A stretch of 64,000 nt of DNA, from assembly GCA_008828725.1 (NCBI GenBank), contig MEHQ01002595.1:62001-126000 (forward strand), given 5' to 3'. This document shows positions 21,713 through 35,072 of the stretch, piece by piece; positions within the stretch are counted from its first letter, which is position 1, and each line of letters begins with the position of its first letter. A program made the position numbers and the translations under genes. The DNA comes from Saccharina japonica. Taxonomy: Eukaryota > Sar > Phaeophyceae > Laminariales > Laminariaceae. Below the pieces are notes generated by a model that saw only the letters and a list, made by a program, of their open reading frames with translations, had not been told where the DNA came from and did no database searches.

Positions 21713-24700
21713 GTGTGTTTGTTCTATGTGCAGGCTGCCGGTACCCAAAGGGCGTGATGCTCCCAACTCATACTACTCTCAGCCGTTACAAACTCGTTGA
21801 ACTTGTTGTGTATGTCTACAGACAGGTAGAGCCTACCGGTACGTACATAGTAAAGCCACCAGCTAAATCAGCAGCAGCCAAGTCACGCCTCGAGTGTGAT
21901 TGTGTGAACCGCCCTTAGTAGCTACTGGCGTTGATGTGCGGCTCAATCAACCTACAAGCAGCAGTAGAGTCCAGCCAAAGGCAAAACCCTCCCGAGCCGG
22001 CCGAATCAACCTGAGTCTTCCAAGCACATCATCCAAGCCGGCCCTATCAATCTACGAGTAGAGTATTGGCAAGCACAGCACCCAAGCACTGATGGTATAC
22101 GTGCTGGTCTATTCGGTTTCGCACGCAGTACGTAGTGGAGCCTATATAGTAGGGGTAGGGCGACCTACAGCAGTAGTGTCAAGACCCGCCTTATCTCCAG
22201 AGGCTGCGTTATTCGCCAATAGGGTCGTTACCGCCTTACTGACGTTTTTGAGATTCCCTCAATAGGGCGGGTACGCGGGTACCGCCCTATTGAGGAAATA
22301 TTGCATTTTAGTGCACACCAGAGTGTGCTACTGGCCCAACAGGTGATACAGGGTGCTGCGCGGGGGGAGAGGCTCGTGCTCGCAGAAGACGGTACATCAA
22401 ACCAGCTGTACTGAAACCCAGTGAACACGTGCGATGTCAAATAATACCACAGCAGAGCAGACAGATGCACACACAGTTTGTATGTGACGGAGTACAACAA
22501 ATAGTATTAGAACTGCATGCGACCGAGCCCTCTCAAGGTTCAAAATCGTATCGCTCTGCTCCTGCACTGAGAGAATTTTTCGCACAGCCACACATCGAGA
22601 GCAGAACACCATCCTATATGAACTACAGTAAGTACCGTGACTGGAGCACAGCTCGGCTGTACCCCCCCCCCTCCCCACGAAGCTCCCTCGTGTCTGCCTA
22701 TCGGAGTGAATTAGAAGCATGCGTTAACGGCATCCTGGCCTGAAGATAGAAAGATGCATCGTAATTGCTCCTACTTTCTATCTGTTATAAGGCCAGGATG
22801 CCGTTCATCAAAGCGCATGCTTCTGAGTCACTGGGACAGGCAGACATGAGGGAGTTTTGTGGGAAGGCGGGGGGGGGGGGTACGTACAGCAGAGTAGTGC
22901 TCCAGTCTCCACGAAGCCCGTGAAGTCGGCCACCTCATTTTTCACTGCATGCGTGACAGCCACGGCGCTGTGGAGGGCGGGGGAAAACAATATTCGAATT
23001 TTGGGGGGGGACATTTTCTCGATAAGAACGGCCCTTAAACCAGGCACAGTTCGCCTGCCACACAAGGCATCGTGCGTATACCCACTGGCCGTTGGGTTGT
23101 AGGCGTGTGTATGGCCTTTCTCGCAGGAGCAACAAGGGTATGTATATATCTCTCTCTCAAAGGGAGCAGCAGAAGAGCGATGCTTTGCAGTGATGTGGAG
23201 CCAGGGATGGGCCGTGAATAATATGCCAAACGCCTTGTAGGGCCCGGGGCCTGCGGCACAAACCCTATATAGGTGTATAACGCCTTATATAGACCCTGGG
23301 GCCTTATAGGGCGGCACCCGCCTTAGTGAGAATTTTAGTCGTGTCAGCCGATTTTGACCCGCCTTATTTCGATTTGGTCGCCTTATTCATGTTGCCTCAT
23401 GTACGCTCCACTATTGTACTGTATATACCTGGTACCAGGCGTTTATTTACCACCTGGCATCTTCTTTTCCTTTTTGTACTTTAAGCCCGCAATGGACCCA
23501 TCGCATTAAGCGTGTAGCACCCTGCTCCCACATAGTGGTGCAAACAACGAATCAGCCCTCCGCAGGAGCCACCGGAGGACCACCTGGCGCCCTGTTCCCG
23601 TCTTGTACCGTGTCGGCCGTACATTTCTACAACTCATTCTGTACGTAGGTAATGCATGTCAATGCCAGGTGCAACCGTAATGAATATCACGTGCAAACCC
23701 GAACAGCCCAGCACGTGCGTGCAAGTTAGCGCCGCTGGGTACTACCCCATGTATGAGTATATGTTTCATGTCCGTGTGTCGCTGTCGGTGGTGAAAGTCG
23801 CTGAGGCTATGCATGGAACCTACTGCTGAACAATGATAAAACATGATGGAAGTACTAATACTGCTGTACTTGAATCACAACAAATTGTGGCCTGCCGCCT
23901 ACCGCCTGTGCACTGACCGGGATCCCGTTCGAAACAGACGCTGCACCCGATTAGGCGAGACGTGCACCTACCGCAAGCGGCGGTCACGTGCGAATCGGCC
24001 TGATAATCCTGGGCCAGCTTATGTGGACTCGGCGAGCGACCCAAGTGTCCACGCACCATCGAAACTGCGAGCCGGACGTGATGTATCAACTGCGCTTCAG
24101 CAGTATGGGAAAGTGACGCTCAAGAGGTCAGTTTATTCTGGAGTACGAGTACCAGCATACTGTACAACAGTACGGGCCCTCCCACGAGAAACGCTTAGTT
24201 TGGCCCCAGCCTTCTTTTTGTGTGCCCAAACCAGCAGTGTTCGTACGTAGTTTGTTCAATATATACAAGCTCGAAAATCGGCGCCTATCGCGCGCCTAAG
24301 CATTTTGTTTGGCCTGCGCCAAGCCGAGGTCGTACAGATGGTGATCCACACTGTACCTGGTACGTGTTTTGGGCCATACTAAATATATCGTGTACGTATA
24401 TAGCATGCACTTAGTTTAGTTCGAATTATCAGATAATACAGCTATTATTCGTATATGTAAGTACTCGCGAGGCAGGATATCTGTAACTGTCGTCAACTTG
24501 TGTGCGTTAGTGGAATCTATAAACAAACATGAACCGACTTTTTGGGGCTGAAGCCAACAAAAGGTGTACCTCTCTGGATCGTCACGGCGTCCGGCGTCAA
24601 GCGGAAACTTCCAAAGCGGCTCCCCTTTTTTGTTGCGCCGGCATACACCCCGTGATAAGCTACTCTAGGTGGTCTTATCCATTTTTGTATGATCCCTCTG

Positions 24701-27700
24701 TGCGACCATTTTGCCCTTATTCCGGGCTACAGACCGGTACACTTAGTACCTAGCACCTGGTTTAGCTACTGTATTTTGGAACTAAAACAGTAGTCATTAT
24801 ATGCAAGATTTGTTTTGGGGATGCCCGTGCTAATCCACGCATGATTTTCTACTCGAAACAGTGTGTTGTAGGGTATAACTTCAGTGTATCTCACGTACCT
24901 GTCGGAAAATTATAGGTTTCTTATTTTACTTCATGTATCAACTCCAACAGGTCACCACGCAGTGGTTCTCGTTCTTTAGTGTTTTTGAACAGCGCGAAAA
25001 GCGTAAAATTTACGAGTATCTCCACGAGCATGAGACCAACGTGTTTGCCCCCCCCCCCCCCGTGTTTTCAAAGTTATGCTGAGACCAAGCCAAGACTTAG
25101 TTCGCATAATACGAACCGTCTACTCGAATTATTATTCCAATGGGATAAACGTACAATCCTGAGGGCGATGTTGCAACGCCAGACAGGTGTAGGGGAGCGC
25201 GGTGTTCCGTTGCCGTAGCCGTGATATGTGAACGTCGGCTTATTTTCCTCCAGAGCACTTGTATACTGTATGTACAGTCAATGGTCCTGAGTGCATTGAA
25301 TGACTCGATCCCTCTGAAATGTGGCGATGGATTCCTCGTCGGCCTCAGGTGCAGGATGAGCCCTTCCCCAGCGACGGGCCTTGTGGGAATGCAGGAGAAC
25401 ATGTTCTTGAGCGACTACTTCGGCTGCATGGGTTTCATGCGGTTCACGAGCCAGAGGTGTGGCAGCTGCGTGTCTCTGAGCGTGCGTTCCGCCCAATCAG
25501 CTGTCACGGTTAAGTATTCCAACCTCGAGACATTGGCAGTGCTTGGTGGGTTGATAGCGGCTATTAGTACTCGCTTTTTCTGTCCTATTGTCGTTCACCA
25601 CCGAGGTGTCTCGGCTGTGGAGTAAAAACACTTCGTCTTCACAACCACCTTACATAGCGTATAGAGGTTGTCTACAGGAGTACTGTAGCTGTATCGAAAC
25701 AACCCTCACCTCGACATATCGAGTAGCAGGGTAGATGCACCCCATTCTACTTGAGAAGTAACAGCAGGACCCAAGTTGACAGAATGGGGTGATGTACAAG
25801 CACTATTTGTATGGGTGTCCATCATGGTATCTGGTGTGACACAATCATGTGTGCAGTGCCACGCGTCTTACGTCCCTTTGCCCATCCTTGCTCCCGATTT
25901 CCCGTCGTCAGAAACATCCGCGAAACGATGGTCAACATGTTTACTGGCTCGGTTGCCACGCAGTATTCAGACTCCAGCGACTACTCGACAACAGATCACC
26001 AACACTTCGACACGGTCGTGCCGACGGCCTGCGAACTTCCTGCGGGCCCCTCTACGTGCGTCTTCTGGTGCGCGGTCGCCATCGGGGCATTGGTAAAGGG
26101 CCGACCGATCGAATCTGTGAGGAACGGTGCACAGAACACTATTTATTGTTGCGCCGCTAGCAGAATACCATTGCGGTCAGACTTAAAACAATGTGGATGT
26201 TTTGTCCGCGTGGACCTTACGAAACTGTTCGAACATTTATTTGCTCCGCAGTATTGTGCCAGGTATGTTATATGCATTCGTCTCAGCTATGTAAACCGGC
26301 TCCATGCGCCGCTGCGGCAGGTGGAGAAGTACTCCCGCCTGGCGAGGGATGCGTTGGCCAATGTTAAGGGTCCAGCTAACGCCGAATTAGGAAGGTGCGT
26401 TTGTGACATGGCCGGCCTATGCTTGTCGCCGACCAAGGCATGGGCCTCGCGGTTTTTGTTTTCCAGGAGACTTCTTGGAAACGATGCCTTCCACGCACCA
26501 ATACAGGGAATGTAACGATAAGCGCGACAGAAAAAGAAACACACGGTATCGCTGGGTAGACATAAGCAGGAACCCCTCTTAGGGGACGTGATTACGAGCA
26601 GACCAAATTCTACCGGTGTTTTTCTTTTTGTTGGAATTACTTTAATCGTGTTGGTTCGAACCCCGGGACGCCCCGGGACTGAGCCACCCCCTCGTCACTA
26701 AACCACTCGCAGCTTGGTGATAGGATGTAGTCGGCGGTAATCGTTTGAACATCGACGTTGTCGTTTATCCGGAAAGAGTCACCAGTGACGTCAGAAAAAG
26801 TCAATTCGAGCCCGCAGTTGAGTATCCTCAATGCAGGCATAAGCTTCGCATGTATTTGGTCTTGCGGTTGTTCGTGTTTAAGCTACCTGTCGACCGCGGC
26901 CCAGTGACCTGTCTGGCTTCATAGCAAGTATATAGACAGCACTGGTTAATCTGGAGACGGCAATGGTCAATCTGGAAGATCACCGTAAATTTCGGAATGC
27001 TACCGCCAAACCAAAAGTTGCACGGGGCGGCAACGGTTGATCAATATTTCGGCGGCACACCCAATGATTACCGTTCTAGAAGGTATAGAGGCCTTCGTCG
27101 CTTGAAGGGAAATATGCTGAGCAGTCACTTGGTAATTTCGAACCATGTTATGGCCCCCGGCTTCCAGAACGCTGCAGGTTTAACCCCATGTTGGTCGTTA
27201 CAACTTTTGCTACGATGCTCAAAACTGTAGTAGGGCATGCCTTAAATGCGATGATGAATGAAATACATCATCTTCCCCCCCCCCTTGGCTTCACGTATCA
27301 CAGGGCGTGGGCTATCTTGGCGTATATGAGCGACTTCTGCGGATACCGGGTGAGAACGTTCTGCAAGTCTGAGCGCGTGTGCGGTGCTGACCTGCCAAGA
27401 GTGTCACGAAGCTGTTCATTTGTCAGGAAAAGTCAGACGAGCGGTCCTCAAGAAAATATGGTTCGTAGCAGTAGAGTTGTGTACTGACAATATACCGAAA
27501 GCTAATATGATTTTTACATAGCAAGGTATTTCGTATCGTGGCGGAGCCAATTCTGAACATTTTCAATATATTGGCGAAACTACAGTAATTTATTATAATA
27601 GTTTGTGGTGTTTGATTGCCCATGTTTTTCAATACGCTGATAGGGTTACTTGTATCCCTTAGACGTATCGTCACCCCCTCAAATACTGGATGCTCGGCTA

Positions 27701-30700
27701 TGTTAACTGTACTACTGTATGTGGTAGCGTTCATTAATATACTACGTTCGAACAGCGATGATGCCTTGCTGTCGAGGTTTTCAACTAGTCAGCAAGGCGC
27801 CTGTCAGGCTTCGTGGGCGCTGGTCGCTCGTCGCTATGGCGAGCCTGTGACAAAGGGACATGGAATAACCGAACAAACGTACCCTCGTGAGCCATGTGTT
27901 GGGGACGGCCGAGGCCACCCTTGACGAAGTAGGTAGAGCAGGGGTCGCCGAGCACGATGAGGGAGTTGCGGGCCGCCTGGTGGACCTCATCACGAGATAT
28001 CGCGAAAAAGGCTCAAATGTACGAGTAAGAATAAATGTCGAGCGCTCTCCGAGCAGCGGCTGCGATTTTGTACATGTATTAATGTACATATATGCCTGGA
28101 ACACATGTTGGCACTCAGAACAACTATTCATAGATGGTAAATACTGTTAATTAGTGCATACAAACATATTGGCATCGGTACACAGGTGTACCAGACACTA
28201 GTGTTGCCCGACGACAGTTCATAACTTCTTGCGGCGGAAAGTGGCTGACCTGCCCGTGCTTGCTACGCTCACACACAACGATTGGCCCGTCTGTCCACCA
28301 GGATGACTTCCACGAGTTCACGAAATGCGCCAACGCCATATTGTGCGAAGTTCAAGATGAACGAAACGAAACCGTGCCAGAGGTGCGAGTAGAGCGATCT
28401 ATATAGACGAATCGTGCTGTGGAAGGTACACTGCTACTAAGTTCCGTTCTTGTATTGTCCTACTATGCTGCTTATGTGCTGCATACCCCAGCACTCCACT
28501 GTTGTACGAGTACCTTACCATGTGATCGTGTTGTAAGCACTAATATTGTGCCACGTACAAAGTATGTATCGATTGGTGCGTTTTGTTTAGCATGCCGTCA
28601 GACACGTACATAATTCGGTGGTCGTCGTGTTTTGACTAAGTCACGGCTGCTCCTGTTGAGGTATGGCCTGTGACGTAATGGGCTCATAGAGGAACGGCGT
28701 TTCCGGCCAGTATGGTACTAGGAAGGCAGAAGAATGGGCATCCCACTTTGTGTTCCTTAATCGTCGTTACTTCTCGGATAGAGCGTCCTCTGCCTCGTAT
28801 CTTGGCAACGAGTTTATATTGACTTCGAGCGTATGCTTATTTTCAAACGTTTGGCCGCGCCACCGTACACGTTTCTAATAGTAGTGACTGTTTCCGTGTA
28901 TTTCGTTCTTAATAGGGTCTTTCAGACCTCATCAAACACGGAGAGACTATCAGGATCCATGTTGGAGACGTGAAGGTGGAGGAGGTGGAGTCTTTCTGCA
29001 AGCAGGAACGACCTATTCCGCAGGTGTGCCGAACTATTATTAAATAGTGCCTGAGATGGAGCTGCAGATGAAAGCTTGGTATCCGCCATCTCACACGCTG
29101 GTATATCCTTATCCCGTAACACGGATAAACTCAATAGGTTCGCAATAGAAGAAATATGTGCCTTTTTGTCAAGACCAGCTGTTGCAGCATATACGTCATA
29201 GTCGCAGCGACGCACGCACATTGTATTCACATCACGGTCTCCCCCCCTTTCCGGTGATATCTTTCAGATTTCCCAAGCGGCAACGGAGGGCGAGATCTGC
29301 ACGTTTGTCATGCACTCCTACAGATCGTTCGAGCAAGCACTTTATGATAACGTTCTTCAACACCGGCCTACTGCTCGTAGCGTTGGGATGGACGGCAAGC
29401 CTTCCGCCGACATTGCACCGGCAGACCCTGTTGCCGGTGACTTCTTGAAGGGATCAAGCCCGCACTTTGTGACTTCCCTTGTTCGGGAGCAACTGGCGGA
29501 TTCGGGTTCCTCCGGCATCATGGGCGATATGATCACGATGCTGAGAGAGCACTCGCGTCAGTTTGAGCAGATCGAACTCGCGGCGGCCTGGTACGACGAG
29601 TGGTCAATTATGTGCATTGAAGAGTGAATGTTATAGCCCAACGGTTATGTTGGTGACCGTGTTGTGTTGCATCGCCTGTGCCGCCCTGAACGTTTTTTTA
29701 TACGTGGATCCTTCACGTACGTGGTTGATACCGTTGCTCTTAACGGAAGGGGACGTGTTTCTACCCCCGCTTGATCCATTCCGCCCGTATCTTGCGCACA
29801 ACGTCTCTCCCTGTCCCTTCATTGTCGATCTATGCCGTGTGCTATATGCTGGGGCAACCTTCGGGAGAACAGGTCAACCATTCGAGAGGGCATTGGCGGG
29901 CTCATCGTAAACGGGTGAGCTCCATGTGCTGCCCGCGCTTCCTGAATCACGAAAGAAACTGAATCCCGCCCTGATGTTCTCTTGTGGCAAATGTCAGATG
30001 TGCCTGGTTTTATGTCATGATGACAACGCGACAGGACCATATCGATTTGTGTTGTGCTGTATTTTACGGGTAAGTAACCCCACGCTTATGATAGCCTTAC
30101 AAGCGTAAGTGTATGAGCATATCCTGCTGTTTACTTGTAGCGCACACACCACGGCTAACCTGCTGTTGTAGTCCGCCGGCCCGTTGGACACATGCGCTGG
30201 GTCATTTACGTTACCTACCGTCGTTTTGGTTCTATTATTCTCCGATCCGGCAGTACCCTCGCCTTCGAGAGGGTCGCCAAGAAGGACATCAGCGGTGTGC
30301 TCGCGAATGTTGAAAATTGCGGCGAAGTGTTCCAGCGGTACCCGGGACTATGCCGGTTCACAATGGGGTGAGTAGAGGATACGGTGTACCGTTTGGATTT
30401 GACTGTTACAGTAGGCCTACATACTTTTGTTGCGACTGCAGTTTCTTGGATTTGCTTTCAGGGACGTTCATTTTGAATTTTGATTTTGGGATTTGGGATT
30501 CTGGTGTTTGGGTGTTAAATCTTATGTTTGCGATTTAATGTCTGTTTGTTTTTTTGCTGTGAGTTTGGGGGTTTTCGGCTGTTTCTTTTGGAACTGGATA
30601 TTGTTGGTGGGGTTTAGAACTGGTTTGGACTGGTTTGGACTGAAGCTTTCGGGTGGGTATTTCACGTTTTGCTGAATATTGTTATGGATACTACAGTAGT

Positions 30701-33700
30701 AACCATCTGAGAACGGTACTTTTTTTTTGTGGGTTCTGCCGATGGCTGTACTGAAAGAACCAAGGCGACAATTCACACGCCGGTTGTGTCCAACAATGCC
30801 CTGAGTGAAAATGAAAATTCGCGTTCGCGTCGATTTTTATATTTTTCAGTTTTGCTTTAGTTATAGCCTTGAAAGGCTATTTTTGGTAAGGATTGCAAAT
30901 GGCCAATTTTCAATATATTTAATTTCGGCTGGCTCAGGAAACCATATTCTAGACCCGATATTGAAAATGTGTTCCCGGAGGATTGTGGTGATTAGCTATA
31001 CGATCATCATACAAGTTGTATTGTAGTAAAATATCCATTTTTGATGGCGCTGAAAAAATTTCCGTTTTGGGGTTAATTCCTTACTGTCAGTAAGGAAAAA
31101 AAACGAAAACGGAAAAATTTTCAGCGCCATCAAAAATGGATGTTTTACTACAATACAACTTGTATGATGATCGTATAGCTTGTCACCACAATCCTCCGGG
31201 AACACATTTTCAATATCGGGTCTAGAATGTGGTTTCCTGAGCCAGCCGAAAATAAATATATTGAAAATTGACCATTTGAAATCCTTACCAAAAATAGCCT
31301 TTCAAGGCTATAACTAAAGCAAAACTGAAAAATATAAAGATCGACGCGAACGCGAATTTTCATTTTCACTCAGGGCATTGTTGGACACAACCGGCGTGTG
31401 AATTGTCGCCTTGGTTCTTTCAGTACAGCCATCGGCAGAACCCACAAAAAAAAGTACCGTTCTCAGATGGTTACTACTGTACATGAACACTATCATCACT
31501 GTACAATATACAGGCGGGATGTTGGATTTTATCGTTCCAACGTATTTTCGGTGTGAAATGTGCGACTGCACTTGTTCTACGAGTATTGCGGAGTGTGTTG
31601 TGTTCCCCCCAATCGGAGCGTTCATAGGGTCCCCACAAATTAATTTCCGAGGAGGGGAAATGAGCGTGGCCTTTCTCTCACCGCTTCGACTCCAAAATAA
31701 TGTACCTGGTATGTTCTACATCCCGTTTTCGCTGCCTCAGGACACCCCGCGACTCCGCACACTCCTCTTCGTGACCGCAGCAACCCGGCGCACAAGCCGA
31801 TCATTTCCTACCTACAGCTTTCTGGATGTGTGTACGCTATCAATACCGACGTGCCCCAACCTTCGTATACATCAAGAGTGCGGTATAAGCGACGGTTCTA
31901 AACGTTTCTGTATGCGCCCATCTCGATACGTATGGTGTTGTAGGAACAGTTGGTTTTGGGCTAAATATCTGATTTTTGGGCCAAACGTTAGCATCTAACA
32001 AGCGTCCTACTCGGCGAGCCACTCCTTCTACCACTACTCTGTGCTATGCCGGGTGGTCGCGTGTGATGTGTTGCCGTCCTGGTTGAGGCTTGTACGTCCA
32101 GGAGCGTAGTATTCCTGGTATATCGTAAGCTAGGTGTTCTGCTCGATTTCCTACTACTTGTATACCAGCGTGATGTCCCCGATATGGATAACGTGTGCTG
32201 ATTCTTCGTAACATGGTTTATGGTCAACTACGAGGAATTGTGTATTTGAGTGTTGAACACATGACGGGTGCTCTGTTGATATGCGAAGTACAAATGTGTT
32301 CAAGCACCAGGTACCAAGTACATGGTTTTTTCGTAATGAAGGCTCGGGCGCTCTGGTGGTATGTACGTGACACGAAGTGCTCATCCTTATCGCGAGTATT
32401 GCCGATTAATACAATGGACAAAAGTGTCAGTGTAAAACCGTTTACCATCGTAAAGTGGTTTTGCCTGTGTGCGCAGTATCATGTACCTGTCTCACTGTGC
32501 CGCAAACATTTAACGAGCTGAGTAGAGCTGTTGGTGTTTGGTTCGCGTATGATACGCAGACGGTTCAGTTGCAAAACAACCATCGCGTAACCAAACGACC
32601 TCGCCCCAACCCCGGCTCCTTTGAACAGAGCACACAACGCGCACATGCTACTGGCATATCTTGCTGCAATGAACTGCCCAAGAGCTCGGACAGTTTACGA
32701 CAAGATTCGAACAGCCTACAACTCCGCACTTCTTCCTGGCACTCTGGCAATCCCTCCCTTGGAGGAGTGGCTAGGTATATCTTCCTACTGCGACCACTAC
32801 AACTGCAGGTGGGCCGCCCTCTGCAGCGCTAACTTCACTAAGAGAATGAGGCGGTGGTGATAGAGAAGCTCTCTGTGAAGACTGCCTTCAAGCCGACTCT
32901 ACCGTGTGTTGTCGCTGCTGTAGTTTGACGAATATAGTGCGACAAGTAATGCTGGCATTTGACGGATAGTTTTGTCAGTGCTGCAGTTTGACGGACATCC
33001 TTAGTAGTACATTTTAAGTACCTTGGTGTTCTTACTGGACGAGCGCGCCAAAGAAAGCTTAGGCGTGGCCATAGTGTCGCTCGCTTCATGCAGTATGTCT
33101 GGTGTCGGTTAATTTTACATCTCAGGTATATCGGATGTGTGTCGCGCGTCCGGTTGTGTTTTGGCTACTCCAGGTGAATTCCACTTTTAAACCACTCATG
33201 TTTTCCATCAAATACGGTTCACAGGTTGATGGAATTTATGCTGAATGAAAAGCATGTTGGTGGCGCTTCTCCTTCCCCTTCACCCGAAGAGCGCGCCGCT
33301 GAGATGCAGGAGAACGGACAATGCGACGCACAGGCACATTGCGGGCAACAGAGGGGGGTCCCTTCAGCCACAGGCTCCCGAGCGGGGGCTGAGGGCAGCT
33401 CTGTTTCTGATGCGCGGCATACGCATACGATCGCCCATGCGTCGCGGTCAAACGTTGGATGCACGGAACACGTGTCTGTGGACGGGCGGCGAAGTGCGAT
33501 GACCCAACCACAGGGCTCGACCCTTATCGCGTCTACTTTTCAGGATGATGTTTTTTCGGGGCCGATGGTCGACTCTGAGGTTAACCGTTCTGTGAATGGG
33601 CAAAGCTATCCCGACGGATTGACGGAATTCGGAGCCCAAGCAGCCGAAGGAGCACTCTTGTTATCGGAGTTGAGTGGAGGTCGTGCGGCGATAAGCGAGA

Positions 33701-33765
33701 CAGAAGATGAAGGCATTGGTGTTGAAGATTGGTTGGACGTTACTCGCGCCATGTCGGGCACCTAG
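21594..33765 (+). CDS. Copy B: complete 13-exon Zn(2)Cys(6) fungal-type transcription regulator
   Basis: Model: join of 21594-21712, 23938-24126, 25256-25456, 25912-26116, 26321-26394, 27304-27349, 28302-28382, 28916-29023, 29268-29590, 29873-29914, 30254-30367, 32629-32808, 33225-33765. The sum is 2223 nt, 740 residues plus stop, open throughout, with GT-AG at every junction. Spliced exons 1+2 give the canonical spacing C-x2-C-x6-C-x5-C-x2-C-x6-C (residues about 23-48), then a basic KRRSR linker. Exon 4 has a TCVFWCAVAIGALVKGRP segment, and exons 5-7 read as helices like the fungal middle homology region. The tail is acidic. Likely a nuclear DNA-binding regulator; targets are unknown. Intron 1 carries a transposon (about 22163-23398) and intron 11 a foldback element. 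A TAG at 33763 truncates the last residues relative to A and C. Exon joins come from paralog comparison, not transcripts. Confidence 0.8.
22163..23398. mobile_element. Word-cluster element in copy B intron 1
   Basis: Both sides are rich in GGCGG/CCGCC words: near 22180-22310 (CCTCAATAGGGCGG with its inverse) and 23225-23395 (CGCCTTATA, GGGCGGCACCCGCC). TAGGGCGACC at about 22168 faces GGTCGCCTTA at about 23388, a possible terminal pair. Copies C and D lack this block. Boundaries are approximate. Confidence 0.45.
22635..22905. repeat. Large imperfect palindrome inside intron 1 element
   Basis: Arms meet at about 22770: GCATCCTGGCC and AGATAGAAAG at the centre, AGAAGCATGCG further out, then CTCCCTCGTGTCTGCC and GACTGGAGCAC near the outer ends, each found in inverse on the other side. 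Confidence 0.7.
23938..24126 (+). CDS. Copy B exon 2: second half of the Zn(2)Cys(6) cluster
   Basis: The exon starts after GAAACAG, completes an Arg codon and reads RCTRLGETCTYRKRRSRA, giving cysteines 5 and 6 at the right spacing once joined to exon 1. A Ser/Ala-rich linker follows, ending VTLKR before GTCAGT. It is 189 nt, as in both copy C versions; copy D is 51 nt shorter. Confidence 0.85.
25256..25456 (+). CDS. Copy B exon 3
   Basis: The exon ends in phase 2 before GTGTGG and encodes CGDGFLVGLRCRMSPSP followed by GMQENMFLSDYFGC. Copies C (46572-46775) and D (60207-60371) carry the same core. The 5' boundary is the least certain in the model: the AGAG at 25252-25255 keeps frame with exon 2, while an AG just before 25278 would not. 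The D exon begins at a different, non-alignable 5' end. Confidence 0.68.
25912..27349 (+). CDS. Copy B exons 4-6: middle homology-like region
   Basis: Exons 25912-26116, 26321-26394 and 27304-27349 encode NIRETMVNMFTGS, a 20-30 residue acidic/polar loop, STCVFWCAVAIGALVKGRP, then VEKYSRLARDALANVKGP and RAWAILAYMSDFCGYR. The order of a hydrophobic helix with ALVKG, a Tyr/Arg/Ala-rich helix and an aromatic helix resembles the start of the fungal_trans middle homology region. This is family resemblance by eye. Exon lengths 205/202/199, then 74 and 46, recur in other copies with the same phases. Confidence 0.72.
29268..29590 (+). CDS. Copy B exon 9
   Basis: This 323-nt exon lies between CTTTCAG and GTACGA and encodes ISQAATEGEICTFVMHSYRS through SRQFEQIELAAAW. 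It is equal in length to the copy C exon (51067-51389). Residues differ mostly conservatively and many changes are synonymous, so the frame is well supported. Confidence 0.75.
30694..31479. mobile_element. 786-bp foldback element with CAGT ends and TA duplication
   Basis: Arms of about 380 bp are near identical: CAGTAGTAACCATCTGAGAA at the left and its inverse at the right, with TA on each side (30692-30693, 31480-31481). The centre is a short spacer with the small palindrome CCTTACTGTCAGTAAGG. CAGT ends and TA duplication are typical of Tc1/mariner. The two mirrored open frames are by-products of the palindrome. It lies in intron 11 of copy B and is absent from A and C. Confidence 0.85.
33225..33765 (+). 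CDS. Copy B exon 13 with early stop
   Basis: The last exon opens LMEFMLNEKHVGG and keeps the conserved GVEDWLDVT acidic tail. At 33763 a TAG interrupts the last few codons, because B has one extra base relative to C at the motif for MLDTSGPG. The loss is only about eight residues, so the gene may still be functional. Confidence 0.72.
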
Positions 33766-35055
33766 TGGTCCAGGACTAGGCTTTGAATGAACTCGGTAGT
33801 TTGTGTATCGTCCACATGACTTCGCACGTGAATTGTGTGACGAGTTTAGTGAGGGGGGGGTGAATGTCTTGCACATCAACACAACTATTTGTTTGAGGCA
33901 GGTTGTGCTTGTCTTGCGTGCCGTCAGACAGTCATGAACGCAGCCTCAGCCTCGTAAAGGAGTACAGTCTTGTGGAGCACAACATTGCGTATGATAGGTT
34001 GCCTTAGCAGTGATGGGGTTGGTTTTTACGCTGCCTAGTGTCGATCAAGAATGCACGCAGCAAGGCGCTCTCCCAGCACTGCGTCCCTCGTGGATATGTT
34101 AGTTGTGTGTCGTGGTTCATAGCCAAGGTAGCTGTTCCGATTTAGTTCTTATGGATGTGTGTTCTTCGCATGACTATACTTCGAGATATAGTTTATGTTC
34201 TGTGGCGCGACGTGGCTGTATTGCCGGCCCTGTTGAGCTCAGGGGTTTGCCTATAGTGTAGGCATTTTTCCTGCAGCCGACATTGTAACTACGGTAGCAC
34301 TGTAAGTACGAGGTACATACAACGGAAACGGCAAGGCGGTGGGTGCCATAGAGATTGCCCAGACTGCTCTGCTTCTTGTTTATGCCAAAACCACCCCGCT
34401 CTGCGTGTGAACCGGGTGGGCGAGGGCGAAAGGGTATGCTTCCAGTCAGACCGACCTAACTAAGCTGATCATTTGAGTACATCAAAATGTCAATATTGTC
34501 AATATACCTCAGCAGCCTTTGGACCAACTTGAGGTCGGCTTACGCCTTCTTCGGAAAGGCAGTTATGCGCTAATAATAGTGTGTCTCTTGTGTTCGGTGG
34601 GGTCTACTACCACCATTGACGAATTGCATCAGACGTGTCCAAGTGTGTTCATTAGTTACTTAGTATTTGGGGGCTACGAACCTAATGTTCATGCCTCGAA
34701 TATCAAGGTCCAAATAGCCCATAAATTTTAGTTGCCTACATTTTTTAACCAAGAAAGGGTTTCATTTCTCAGTGAATCACGCGTCAAGTGTGTGCCCGAC
34801 TATTTTCGCCATCACGCGTACTACGCAGCCCTGGAAGCAACAGATTGCAAGGTGGATGGCGAGACTCTGGTGATATATTATTTCTAGCAAAGTACTGAAC
34901 TGGTATTCGTGGCAACTTCAGGAGGTTTCAGTCGAGCCGTAACGGCATATGTTATTCCGTGGGTGCTACTTGGATGTCTATAGTAAGAAGCTGCCTGCTT
35001 CGAGGCACCTGCCTTTTTATTTGCGTGTGGAGCTATAGTGCAGTAGTATAGGACG

Positions 35056-35072
35056 CCTAGGGTTAGGGTTGG
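35056..35072 (+). repeat. Short TTAGGG tract
   Basis: CCTAGGGTTAGGGTTGG: about two telomere units on the + strand. Confidence 0.6.

Noticed and set aside
30805..31369. Two matching 73-codon frames in opposite directions
   Set aside because: They are the two arms of the foldback element, not a duplicated gene.
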